A DNA stretch of 31,860 nt, from contig DHHS01000090.1 in the NCBI GenBank assembly GCA_002403415.1, positions 10,023-41,882 on the forward strand, given 5' to 3'. This DNA is from Sphingomonas sp. UBA4766 (GTDB taxonomy: Bacteria > Pseudomonadota > Alphaproteobacteria > Sphingomonadales > Sphingomonadaceae). The position numbers were made by a program, and so were the translations under genes. The notes under the pieces were generated by a model. The model made no database searches and was not told the origin of the DNA. It saw only the letters and a list, made by a program, of their open reading frames with translations. Positions 6,584 to 15,600 of the stretch are shown here, one piece after another (the first letter of the stretch is position 1; every line of letters begins with the position of its first letter).

Positions 6584-8014
6584 TTAGTTGTCGTCACCCA
6601 CCAGATTGCCCAGCCCGTGCCGGTGGAGCTTGGAATACAGGCTCTGACGGCTGACGCCCAGAATTTCGGCTGCCGACGCGCGATTGTCAGACGTATGCGA
6701 CAAAGCAGCCTCGATGCACAACCGCTCGATCAAATCGGTCGATTCGCGCACAATCTCTTTCAGCGACATGCGCCCGACCAGTTCTGTCAATTGCTCGACC
6801 GAACGCGGTGATTGCTGGCCCGCAGCGGGCAAATCGCGCAGCCGTCGCCCGACCGAGCGGATCGTGAAACCATAGCATTCGCTGTCGCCCAAGGGCGCGG
6901 CAACCGCGCTCACCTCAATCTCCTCCTGCCCGCCATCGGCACCCCGCAGCACCGATGCGACATTGCGCACGGTGCCATGATCGCGCAACTGGCTGACAAT
7001 CAGGTCGAGGTCGACGCCGGGTCGCCCAAGCCAGCTATCCAGCCGGTTCCCGCGCGCGCGTTCAAGCGACGGCAGCTGGGCCAGATCGACAAAGGCGGCA
7101 TTAGCGGTCAGCACGGTCAGATTTTTGTCAATGAGCACAAACGCATCGGGCATTCGTTCGACAACGTCGACCCAGGGCAAGGCATGTGCACCGGCGCCAT
7201 CGACACCCCCCGCCGGATCAAGCATCCGCACCAACAACATCGCCGTGCGCGCCTGACGAAACAGCCGCGCCGATAGCGCGACTTCGCCGCGCCCACCGCG
7301 AAGCGGCAATAGGACGGGGGCAACATCATCGGCTGCCTCCGCCGCGCCGAGATAAGCAACAAATGCCTCTCGCGCGGTGGGCTCCACAATCCCACTGACC
7401 GGCTGATCGGTCAGGCTGGCGGGCTTTGCACCCAACAAAAGGTGCGCGGCCGGATTTGCCTCGCGAATGCGCCGGGTGGCCGCATCGACGATCAGCACCG
7501 GCTCGGTCGCCATGTCGAACAACAATCGATAGCGCGCCTCAGCCTGACGCAGCCGCAGATAATCGCGCTCCAGCGATTGTTGCGCCTGAAGCAAGCGTTG
7601 CTGCAATACGGCGGCGTCGCGCATATCGCGACCAATCGCGATCAGACGACCGCCGCCCAGACCGATAGCAAGATAGCGGATCGGCACATCGGCACCATTG
7701 CCGGGGTGATTGACCTGTCGCCAGCGCGCCGGGCGCCCAGCAGCGGCGTCGGCGAGCATTTCGGAAATTTTCACACGGCTTTCGGGCGTGACATTGTCGA
7801 TCCAAGCGCTGCCGACAGCGTCGGCAAAACCGTGCGCGGCTAGCCCTGCATCGGCAATGGCCACGTCAAGAACAACGCCCGCCTCGTCCAGCGCAAAGGC
7901 CACATCACCGACCGAGCCCAGCAACAGTGTGACAATAGATGCATCAACTTTTGCGGGTAAAGCACCGCGCCGGTCAAAGGTTTTTGGTTCAAAAGAGTTG
8001 ACGTGCTTGTTCAC
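6584..8014 (-). CDS. ppsR: Transcriptional regulator PpsR/CrtJ
   Basis: PpsR represses bch, crt and other photosynthesis genes under oxygen by binding TGT-N12-ACA. The 476-residue product has an N-terminal sensor-like domain (about 25-130) and a glutamine-rich coiled helix (about 133-165). Two PAS domains follow (about 160-265 and 283-390), then a Fis-type helix-turn-helix at the C-terminus (DNRASAAEILGVSRQSLYSKL, about 442-463). Only two cysteines are present, Cys380 and Cys433; Cys433 lies just before the helix-turn-helix. The start is GTG at 8014: the frame is closed by a TGA just upstream, and GGAG lies about 15 bases before it, which is rather far. It follows aerR by 34 bases, so the two regulators are probably co-transcribed. 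Confidence 0.93.
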   Translation of the reverse strand: MNKHVNSFEPKTFDRRGALPAKVDASIVTLLLGSVGDVAFALDEAGVVLDVAIADAGLAAHGFADAVGSAWIDNVTPESRVKISEMLADAAAGRPARWRQVNHPGNGADVPIRYLAIGLGGGRLIAIGRDMRDAAVLQQRLLQAQQSLERDYLRLRQAEARYRLLFDMATEPVLIVDAATRRIREANPAAHLLLGAKPASLTDQPVSGIVEPTAREAFVAYLGAAEAADDVAPVLLPLRGGRGEVALSARLFRQARTAMLLVRMLDPAGGVDGAGAHALPWVDVVERMPDAFVLIDKNLTVLTANAAFVDLAQLPSLERARGNRLDSWLGRPGVDLDLIVSQLRDHGTVRNVASVLRGADGGQEEIEVSAVAAPLGDSECYGFTIRSVGRRLRDLPAAGQQSPRSVEQLTELVGRMSLKEIVRESTDLIERLCIEAALSHTSDNRASAAEILGVSRQSLYSKLHRHGLGNLVGDDN

Positions 8015-8048
8015 GGGCGATCCGCTGCGCTCCTTCGCATGTCAAGAG

Positions 8049-8801
8049 TTACCCGCGCGCAGCTTCCCGGCGGGAAATCGCACTAACGAGCCTGCTCGCC
8101 ACATTAACCGCCTCACGTGCGTCAGCGGCGGTCCCATCGGCCCCAACCTCTGCCGCTAGCATCGGCGTTTCGATGAAAATTCTGCCGCCGACCATCACCA
8201 CCACCTGGGCATTGGCCGAAACCCCCCGGAGAGCCGCGATAAACGACGGGAGCGAGGCCATATGAGAAGTGCAGCCGATCGTCAATCCGATGAGATCGAA
8301 CCAGTCCGCTGCCACTTTATCCAGCAGAATCGACCCCGTTGTCTCGCCCAGGCGATCAGTGAACCAGCCTTCACGCGCGAAAATTTCGTCAAGCACGACC
8401 GATCCGAAACTATGCTGATCGCCGGGGACCGGGCTGAACAGCGCGCGCCAGCCCTTGCCATAGGGCAAGGTGACGGGCACGCGCGCCGACAATTCATGCA
8501 CGACTTCCTGAAGCCGCCACATGCCCATGGTGACATCTACGAAATCACACCGGTCCGATTCCCAATATTCCCCCAAAATCCGCGCGGTCGGCGCAAGCAA
8601 GTCAACCAGCAATGTGTCGATGCTGACCCCGCGTGCAATCAAACCCTCGGCATGATCGAGCAAATCGTCCGCCTCCGCCGACAGCGCCAGCGGCACAAAT
8701 ACCTCAAAATCGGCATCGGTTATCGACGCGCCGGGCGCGCCAGCAACCGCGAGCACGGGCCGCCGCGGCCGCGACGCGACCAGGCGGGGGGATAATCTCA
8801 T
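8049..8801 (-). CDS. aerR: Cobalamin-binding antirepressor AerR/PpaA
   Basis: AerR/PpaA binds cobalamin and counters PpsR/CrtJ in purple bacteria. The 250-residue product has a four-helix part (about 40-110) with ILGEYWESDRCDFVDVTMGMWRLQ, which is typical of cobalamin-binding modules. The B12-binding fold follows: VPGDQHSFGS carries His130, the probable cobalt ligand, and downstream are IGLTIGCTSHMASLP and VVVMVGGRIF. I chose ATG 8801. A TTG two codons upstream is the only other in-frame start before a TGA. An inverted repeat GTTAC-GG-GTAAC (8831-8842) lies in the presumed leader. The gene points away from bchF and forms a regulator pair with ppsR. Confidence 0.9.
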   Translation of the reverse strand: MRLSPRLVASRPRRPVLAVAGAPGASITDADFEVFVPLALSAEADDLLDHAEGLIARGVSIDTLLVDLLAPTARILGEYWESDRCDFVDVTMGMWRLQEVVHELSARVPVTLPYGKGWRALFSPVPGDQHSFGSVVLDEIFAREGWFTDRLGETTGSILLDKVAADWFDLIGLTIGCTSHMASLPSFIAALRGVSANAQVVVMVGGRIFIETPMLAAEVGADGTAADAREAVNVASRLVSAISRREAARG

Positions 8802-9179
8802 GCTCAATCACCGCCGACAATGATCCTTCCGTTACGGGTAACGCAGCCTTGACCGCCCCACCCCACCAGCGCGCGTGGCGGCCCGCGCCGTTGCGACGAT
8901 AAACCGATGCCAACTGCGCACGCCCGAATGCAAATAGCGACGCCATACCCGGCTCTCCCAGCCTGGCAACAGGGCAATATAGCCCGCGGCAGCAAATTAT
9001 CATGTTTGACCGATCCGCCGTCGAGTCGAAATGCTACGCCCCATCGCGTCCAGTGGCAACCAGGAAATGGCAGGCTGTTCAAATTATCGTCCAACTTTAT
9101 GGACGTCACTTTCTATTGACACTCTTACTGCGCCGGGCTTAGTCTTTTCCAACACAGGGTCCATCAAGGGCGGCGGCAA
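8802..9179. other. Divergent control region between aerR and bchF
   Basis: This 378-base stretch contains no credible gene; the open frames across it lack codon structure and known domains. It is locally richer in A and T than its surroundings between about 8990 and 9125. Visible elements are the palindrome GTTAC-GG-GTAAC at 8831-8842, a direct repeat of CAAATTATC at 8993-9001 and 9080-9088, and an inverted repeat CGTCC-N8-GGACG at 9088-9105. Two near-matches to the PpsR pattern lie at 9076-9093 and 9104-9121. On the minus strand, GATAAT-like -10 candidates occur within both CAAATTATC repeats and could serve aerR. Confidence 0.6.
9104..9145 (+). promoter_or_regulatory. Candidate bchF promoter with overlapping PpsR-like site
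   Basis: TTGACA (9116-9121) is a perfect -35 box. TAGTCT (9140-9145) is a weak -10 box at 18-base spacing, about 35 bases before the bchF ATG. CGT-N12-ACA (9104-9121) differs from the PpsR consensus by one base and covers the -35 box, a position suited to repression. A further near-match, TGT-N12-CCA (9076-9093), lies ten bases upstream. Confidence 0.45.
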
Positions 9180-9716
9180 ATGCAAGCGCGAACGGGATCG
9201 GCAAAGGACAGCAATCGGCGGGCAACCGCCGGGCTCTACCGGTCGGACGAACGGCGGCGCCGCGACGAAAGCGTTTGGACCATTGTGCAGGGCGTGCTCG
9301 CGCCGGTGCAGTTTGTGGCTTTCGGGATCAGCTTGGCACTGGTGCTGCGTTATCTGGCGACCGGCGACGGGGCGGCGATCGCGCTTGGCTCGGTCGTGGT
9401 CAAAACCGTCATTCTCTACGTCATTATGATTACCGGCTCGATCTGGGAAAAAGTGGTGTTCGGCAAATGGTTGTTCGCCGATGCCTTTTTCTGGGAAGAC
9501 ATGGTGTCGATGCTCGTGCTGGCGCTCCACACCGCCTATCTCGTGGCGCTGGGTTGGGGGTTGCTGGCGGCCGATGGACTGATGCTGCTCGCGCTCGCAG
9601 CTTATGCGACCTATGTCGTCAATGCAGCCCAGTTTGTGTGGAAGTTGCGCCTCGCCCGGCGTGAGGCTGGCGGGGAAGCTGGCAAGGGCAACCCGGCTCA
9701 GGCGCTGGCGGCATGA
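9180..9716 (+). CDS. bchF: Vinyl bacteriochlorophyllide hydratase
   Basis: BchF adds water to the 3-vinyl group of (bacterio)chlorophyllide, a step that leads to the acetyl group of bacteriochlorophyll a. The 178-residue product is a small membrane protein with about four helices between residues 32 and 160. Family segments are LYRSDERRRRDESVW, GSIWEKVVFGKWLFADAFFWEDM and VNAAQFVWKLRLARR. The ATG at 9180 follows an AAGG-containing purine stretch. It is the first gene of the long plus-strand run, and its stop overlaps the bchN start as ATGA. Confidence 0.95.
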   Translation: MQARTGSAKDSNRRATAGLYRSDERRRRDESVWTIVQGVLAPVQFVAFGISLALVLRYLATGDGAAIALGSVVVKTVILYVIMITGSIWEKVVFGKWLFADAFFWEDMVSMLVLALHTAYLVALGWGLLAADGLMLLALAAYATYVVNAAQFVWKLRLARREAGGEAGKGNPAQALAA

Positions 9717-11026
9717 GCGTGATCGCGCTTCCCCCGACGCTGCGGCCCCAAGCGGTGCCGGGCACGGCGGCGGATTGTGTGCCGGTGCTGCGCGAACGCG
9801 GCCAGCGCGAGGTGTTTTGCGGCTTGACCGGCATTATCTGGCTTCACCGCAAATTGCAGGATGCGTTTTTCCTGGTCGTTGGCTCGCGCACCTGCGCGCA
9901 TCTCCTGCAGTCGGCAGCGGGCGTGATGGTGTTTGCCGAGCCGCGCTTCGGCACCGCGATTATCGAGGAACGCGATCTCGCCGGCATGGCCGATTGTCAT
10001 GACGAGCTTGACCGAGTGGTTGCCGAATTGCTGACGCGGCGGCCCGACATCAAAGTGCTGTTTCTGGTCGGATCCTGCCCGTCCGAAGTCATCAAGCTTG
10101 ATCTGGCCAAGGCGGCGCAACGGCTGTCAATGCGGCATCATCCCGCTGTGCGGATCACCGCCTATTCGGGCAGCGGGATCGAGACGACCTTTACCGAAGG
10201 CGAGGATGCCTGCCTCGCCGCACTCGTCCCCCAGCTTCCCGATACGCCAATTGCTGCGCAACATAACGCGCAGCAATTGTTGGTCGTCGGCACGCTGCCC
10301 GACATTGTCGAGGATCAGTTCGCGCGGATTTTCAACCAGCTCGGCATTGGTCCGGTCGCGTTCCTGCCCGCCCGGCGATCGGATGATTTGCCCGCGATTG
10401 GCGCGAACACTCGCTATCTGCTCGCCCAGCCCTTCCTAGGTGATACCGCCCGTGCGTTGGAGGATCGGGGCACCGTGCGGCTTGATGCGCTGTTCCCGTT
10501 CGGCATTATCGGCACGACCGACTGGCTGCGCGCGGCCGCGACCGCGTTTGACATCGACCCGGCGCATTTCGACGCCGTCATCGCGCCGCTTCGTGAACGC
10601 GCCGCCCGTGCGATTGCCCCTGCCCGCGCGCAACTGGGCGGCAAGCGCGTGTTCTTCCTCCCCGACTCGCAGCTTGAAGTGCCGCTGGCGCGCTTTCTGG
10701 CGCAGGAACTCGGCATGATGCCGGTCGAGGTGGGCACCCCCTATCTCCACCGGCGCCACTTGGCACGCGAGCTGGACCTGTTGCCAGTCGAAACCGTCAT
10801 CAGCGAGGGGCAGCATCTTGAACGCCAACTCGACCGGGTGCGTGCCGCCCGACCGGACCTCACGGTCTGCGGGCTCGGCCTTGCCAATCCATTGGAGGGC
10901 GAAGGGCTGACCACGAAATGGGCGATCGAACTCGTATTCTCGCCCATCCATGGCTTTGACCAGGCGGGTGATCTCGCCGAACTTTTCGCGCGACCGCTGC
11001 GGCGGCGCGATGTGTTGAGGGTCTGA
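9713..11026 (+). CDS. bchN: Light-independent protochlorophyllide reductase subunit N
   Basis: BchN pairs with BchB to form the catalytic component of the dark-operative protochlorophyllide reductase, which reduces ring D using electrons from BchL. The 437-residue product carries the three cysteines expected for the shared [4Fe-4S] cluster: Cys36 (VFCGLTG), Cys61 (RTCAH) and Cys122 (GSCPSEV). Their spacing matches the Rhodobacter protein. YSGSGIETTFTEGEDACLAALVP follows. It overlaps bchF by four bases, and its TGA shares an A with the bchB ATG. Being oxygen-sensitive in vitro, the enzyme is notable in a cluster that also carries the oxygen-requiring AcsF, but this combination is normal in aerobic anoxygenic phototrophs. 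Confidence 0.97.
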   Translation: MSVIALPPTLRPQAVPGTAADCVPVLRERGQREVFCGLTGIIWLHRKLQDAFFLVVGSRTCAHLLQSAAGVMVFAEPRFGTAIIEERDLAGMADCHDELDRVVAELLTRRPDIKVLFLVGSCPSEVIKLDLAKAAQRLSMRHHPAVRITAYSGSGIETTFTEGEDACLAALVPQLPDTPIAAQHNAQQLLVVGTLPDIVEDQFARIFNQLGIGPVAFLPARRSDDLPAIGANTRYLLAQPFLGDTARALEDRGTVRLDALFPFGIIGTTDWLRAAATAFDIDPAHFDAVIAPLRERAARAIAPARAQLGGKRVFFLPDSQLEVPLARFLAQELGMMPVEVGTPYLHRRHLARELDLLPVETVISEGQHLERQLDRVRAARPDLTVCGLGLANPLEGEGLTTKWAIELVFSPIHGFDQAGDLAELFARPLRRRDVLRV

Positions 11027-12615
11027 TGCAGCTGACCGTCTGGACCTATGAGGGGCCACCCCATGTCGGCGCGATGCGGATCGCCACCGCGATGGAGGGG
11101 GTGCATTATGTACTCCACGCACCGCAGGGGGATACATACGCCGACCTGCTGTTCACAATGATCGAGCGCTCGGCAAAGCGTCCGCCCGTCACCTACACCA
11201 CCTTCCAGGCGCGCGACCTGGGCAAGGACACGGCAGAACTATTTCAGGCGGCCGCGCGCGATGCCTATGACCGCTTTGCCCCGCAAGCGATGATCGTTGG
11301 CGCGTCATGCACAGCCGAGCTGATACAGGATGATCCAGCGGGCATGGCAGAGGCGATGCGGCTCCCCTGCCCGGTAATTCCGCTCGAGCTGCCAAGCTAT
11401 AGCCGCAAGGAAAATTGGGGCGCGGCGGAGACTTTTTACCAGATCGTCCGCACACTTGCCGACCGCGACGTGCGGCCGACCCCGCGCGACGGGCGGCGGC
11501 CGCTTGTCAATCTGCTCGGCCCGACCGCGCTTGGCTTTCGTCACCGCGACGATGTGATTGAGGTGACGCGGCTGCTGCAAACGCTCGACATCGACGTCAA
11601 TCTGGTGGCACCACGCGGGGCAAGCCCGGCGGATATCGCAAGGATTGGCGCGGCCGATTTCAATATCTGCCTCTATCCCGAAATCGCGGATACCGCCGCA
11701 CGCTGGCTCGAAAAAACCTTCGGACAAAAGGTCGTGCGCACCGTGCCGATCGGCCACGGCGCGACGCGCGATTTCATTGCGGAGGTCGCCGCCCTTGCCG
11801 GAATCGATGCCGGGGGGGATCCTGCGGCGGCGCTCGACACGTCGAACCTGCCCTGGTGGAGCCGGTCAGTCGATTCCACTTATCTGACGGCCAAGCGCGT
11901 GTTCATTTTTGGCGATGCAACCCATGCCATCGCCGCCGCACGCGTTGCGCAGGATGAGCTGGGCTTCACGGTCGTCGGCCTTGGTTGCTATAATCGCGAA
12001 TTCGCCCGCGACCTGCGCGACGCCGCCAAGCGTTACGGAGTCGAGCCGCTCATCACCGACGATTACCTCGCGGTCGAACAGGCCATTCAGGCACTGCAAC
12101 CCGAACTCGTGCTTGGCACGCAGATGGAGCGCCACATCGCCAAGCGGCTGCGCATCCCGTGCGCGGTGATCTCGGCGCCGGTGCATGTGCAGGATTTCCC
12201 GGCGCGATACTCCCCGCAAATGGGGTTTGAGGGTGCCAATGTCCTGTTCGACAGCTGGGTCCACCCGCTGGTGATGGGGCTGGAGGAGCATTTGCTCACG
12301 ATGTTCCGCGATGATTTTGAGTTTTCCGACTCGGCCGGTGCCAGCCATTTGGGCCATGGCGCCGCCCCGTCGGCTGAGGCCTGCTCCCCCGCCCCGGCCT
12401 CAGCCGCCCACGCTCGCGATGATCAAGCTGGCGCTCCTGCTGGCGCGGTCATCGCGAGCGGCTGGACCGCCGACGCCGAACGCGAACTGATGAAGATCCC
12501 GTTTTTCGTACGGGGCAAGGCCCGGCGCAACACCGAAAAATTCGCAGCCGATTCAGGGGTTACCCTCATCACCATCGACACGCTCTATGAGGCAAAGGCC
12601 CATTATGCGCGGTGA
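11026..12615 (+). CDS. bchB: Light-independent protochlorophyllide reductase subunit B
   Basis: BchB completes the NB component and helps bind the substrate. In the 529-residue product, Asp36 (PQGDTYADLLF) and Cys95 (GASCTAELIQDDPAGMA) occupy the positions of the unusual Asp ligand and the single Cys ligand known from Rhodobacter BchB. The catalytic fold runs to about residue 430. An Ala/Pro/Gly-rich linker (about 435-480) follows, and the last 45 residues (PFFVRGKARRNTEKFA onward) form the small C-terminal helical domain of protochlorophyllide reductase B subunits. Its start overlaps the bchN stop by one base. Its end overlaps the chosen bchH start by eleven bases. Confidence 0.97.
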   Translation: MQLTVWTYEGPPHVGAMRIATAMEGVHYVLHAPQGDTYADLLFTMIERSAKRPPVTYTTFQARDLGKDTAELFQAAARDAYDRFAPQAMIVGASCTAELIQDDPAGMAEAMRLPCPVIPLELPSYSRKENWGAAETFYQIVRTLADRDVRPTPRDGRRPLVNLLGPTALGFRHRDDVIEVTRLLQTLDIDVNLVAPRGASPADIARIGAADFNICLYPEIADTAARWLEKTFGQKVVRTVPIGHGATRDFIAEVAALAGIDAGGDPAAALDTSNLPWWSRSVDSTYLTAKRVFIFGDATHAIAAARVAQDELGFTVVGLGCYNREFARDLRDAAKRYGVEPLITDDYLAVEQAIQALQPELVLGTQMERHIAKRLRIPCAVISAPVHVQDFPARYSPQMGFEGANVLFDSWVHPLVMGLEEHLLTMFRDDFEFSDSAGASHLGHGAAPSAEACSPAPASAAHARDDQAGAPAGAVIASGWTADAERELMKIPFFVRGKARRNTEKFAADSGVTLITIDTLYEAKAHYAR

Positions 12616-15600
12616 GGCCCCCACATTGGCGCCCGTGCCCGTCCGCGTCGTTGTCATCACGCTCGACAATCACTTGTCGGGGGCGTTCGAACGCGCGCAG
12701 CAGCAGTTCGACGCGAACGCCAGCGGCGTGTCGATCGGCTTTCACGCCGCCGCCGACTGGGACGCACATCCTGCGACGCTCGCCGCCGCGATCGCCGATA
12801 TCGGGCGCGCCGACATCGTCCTGTGCACGATGTTGTTCCTTGAGGATCACATCCGCGCCGTGTTGCCAGCGCTCGAGGCGCGGCGGGAGGCGTGCGACGC
12901 TCTCGTTGGGCTGATGTCGGCCGGCGAGATTGTGCGCCTGACCCGCATGGGCGATTACCGAATGGACCGGCCCGCGCGCGGGCCGCTGGCGCTGCTCAAG
13001 AAACTACGCGGATCGGGCAAGCCGGGGACCAATTCGGGCGCTGGGCAGATGAAAATGCTGCGCCGTCTGCCCAAATTGCTGCGCTTCATTCCCGGCACAG
13101 CGCAGGATGTGCGCGCCTATTTCCTGACGCTGCAATATTGGCTGGCGGGATCAGACGACAATGTCGTCGACATGATCCGCGCGCTGATCGACCGTTATGC
13201 CGGTGGCGAGCGGCGGGCCTTGCGCGGCACGATGAAAGCGATGCCCCCGCGCGATTATCCCGAAGTCGGCGTCTATCACCCGCGCATGGCGGCCCGGATT
13301 TCGGCGCGGCTGAGCGATTTGCCGCCCAGCCGGGGGACGCGCGGCACGGTGGGGCTGCTGATGCTGCGCTCTTATGTGCTCGCCAAGGACGCCGCGCATT
13401 ATGACGGCGTAATCGCCGCGATGGAGGCACGCGGGCTGAACGTGATCCCCGCCTTTGCCGGGGGGCTGGACGGACGCCCGGCAATCGAGGCGCTGTTTAT
13501 GAAGGATGGGCGCGCCACCGTCGATGCGGTGGTCAACCTGACCGGTTTCAGTCTGGTCGGCGGCCCGGCCTATAACGACACCGCCGCTGCCGAAGCAGTG
13601 CTGGCGCGCCTCGACCGGCCCTACCTCGCCGCGCATCCGGTCGAGTTTCAGACGCTCCAGGGCTGGGCCGCGAATGCGCAAGGGTTGCTGCCACTCGAAT
13701 CGACGATGATGATCGCAATTCCGGAGCTCGACGGCGGCACGGTGCCGATGGTGTTTGGCGGTCGCGGCGATGGCTCGGACACGCCGTGTGCGGGCTGTGC
13801 GCGCGGCTGCACCTTTGCAGCAGCAAACGGTGTGCGCGCGATGGAAAGCTGCGCCGAGCGGGCAGAGATGCTCGCGGGGCGCGTAGCCAAACTGATCGAG
13901 CTGCGCCGCGCGCGCGAGGCCGAACGGCGGATCGCGATTGTCCTGTTCAATTTCCCGCCCAATGCCGGCGCGGCGGGCACGGCGCAGTTCCTGTCGGTAT
14001 TCGAATCGCTTCATGCGACGCTGACCCGGCTGGAGGCAGAGGGCTATGCGGTTGACGTGCCCGCCAGCGTGGATGCGCTGCGCGATGCGCTGCTCATCGG
14101 CAATGCCGCGCAGCACGGCGCGGACGCCAATGTCCACACCCGGATCAGCGCCGACGCGATTGTCGCGCGCGAGCCGCATCTCGCGGAGATTGAGGCAAGC
14201 TGGGGCCCCGCGCCGGGCAAGCTGCAATCGGATGGCGCGTCAGTTCAGGTGCTTGGCGCGCAGTTCGGCAATGTCTTTGTCGGGATTCAGCCCGCGATCG
14301 GGATTGAGGGCGATCCGATGCGGCTGCTGTTTGCGGGCCGCTTTGCGCCGAGCCATGCCTTTGCCGCCTTTTACCGCTGGCTGCGCGAGGATTTCCGCGC
14401 CCACGCCGTGCTGCATTTCGGCACCCATGGCAGCCTTGAATTCATGCCCGGCAAGCAGACCGGGATGACCGCGCAGTGCTGGCCCGACCGGCTGATCGGC
14501 GATCTGCCCAATATCTATCTCTATGCCGCCAACAACCCGTCAGAAGGGGTGCTGGCAAAGCGGCGTTCGGGGGCAACGCTCGTCAGCTATCTCACGCCCT
14601 CGCTAACCCGGTCGGGAGTTTACAAGGGGCTTGCCGATCTCAAGGCCTCGGTCGAGCGTTGGCGCGCCAGCCCCGCCGATAGCGCCGAAAGCGAAATGCT
14701 CGCCGCGCTGATCGCAACCCAGGCCGAAGCGCTCGATCTCGATGGCGGCGATGTGGCAGCACTCGCGGCGCGGCTCTATGAGATTGAGCGTGAACTTATC
14801 CCGCAAGGGCTGCACGTTGCCGGGCAGCCTGCGAGCCGGGCCGAGCGGATCGACATGGTGCTCGCGTCGGCGCAGAGCCGGGGCGAGGCGCTGTCGGCTG
14901 ACGATGCAGCAGCGCTGGTCGACGGGACATTGCGGATCGACACACCGCTGTTGAAGGAGCTGGCCGCGCTCAGCACCGCGCTGGCCAGCAATGCCGAGCT
15001 TGACGGCATCGTCGCCGCGCTCGACGGGCGCTATATCCGCTCCGTGGCTGGCGGCGATGTGCTGCGTAATCCTGAAATCCTCCCCACCGGGCGCAACATC
15101 CACGGCTTTGACCCGTTCCGCCTGCCCAGCGCCTATGCGATGCGGGACGGGGCAGCACAGGCGCAGCGGCTCATCGACCGCGCGATCGCCGATGCCGGGC
15201 AGCCGCCCGAAACCGTTGCGATGGTGATGTGGGGCACCGATAACCTCAAGAGCGAGGGCGCGCAGATTGCGCAGGCGCTTGCGCTGATGGGGGCGCGTCC
15301 TCGGTTTGACAGTTACAACCGGCTGGCGGGCGCAGAGCTGGTGCCGCTCGCCGAACTGGGTCGGGCGCGCATTGATGTGATCGCAACGCTGTCGGGCGTC
15401 TTCCGCGACCTGTTGCCGCTGCAAACCCGGATGCTGGCCGAGGCCGCGCTGCTGGCGAGCGCTGCCGACGAGCCGGTGGAGATGAACTTCATCCGCAAGC
15501 ACAGCCTCGCGCATCAGGCGCAGCATGGCTGCGACCTCGATACCGCGGCGCTGCGGGTGTTTTCCAATGCGCAAGGGGCCTATGGCGCGAACGTCAATCT

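Noticed and set aside
8804..9109. 101-codon open frame on the minus strand between aerR and bchF
   Set aside because: No domain and no ribosome-binding site, and it crosses the control region; it does not read like a conserved protein.
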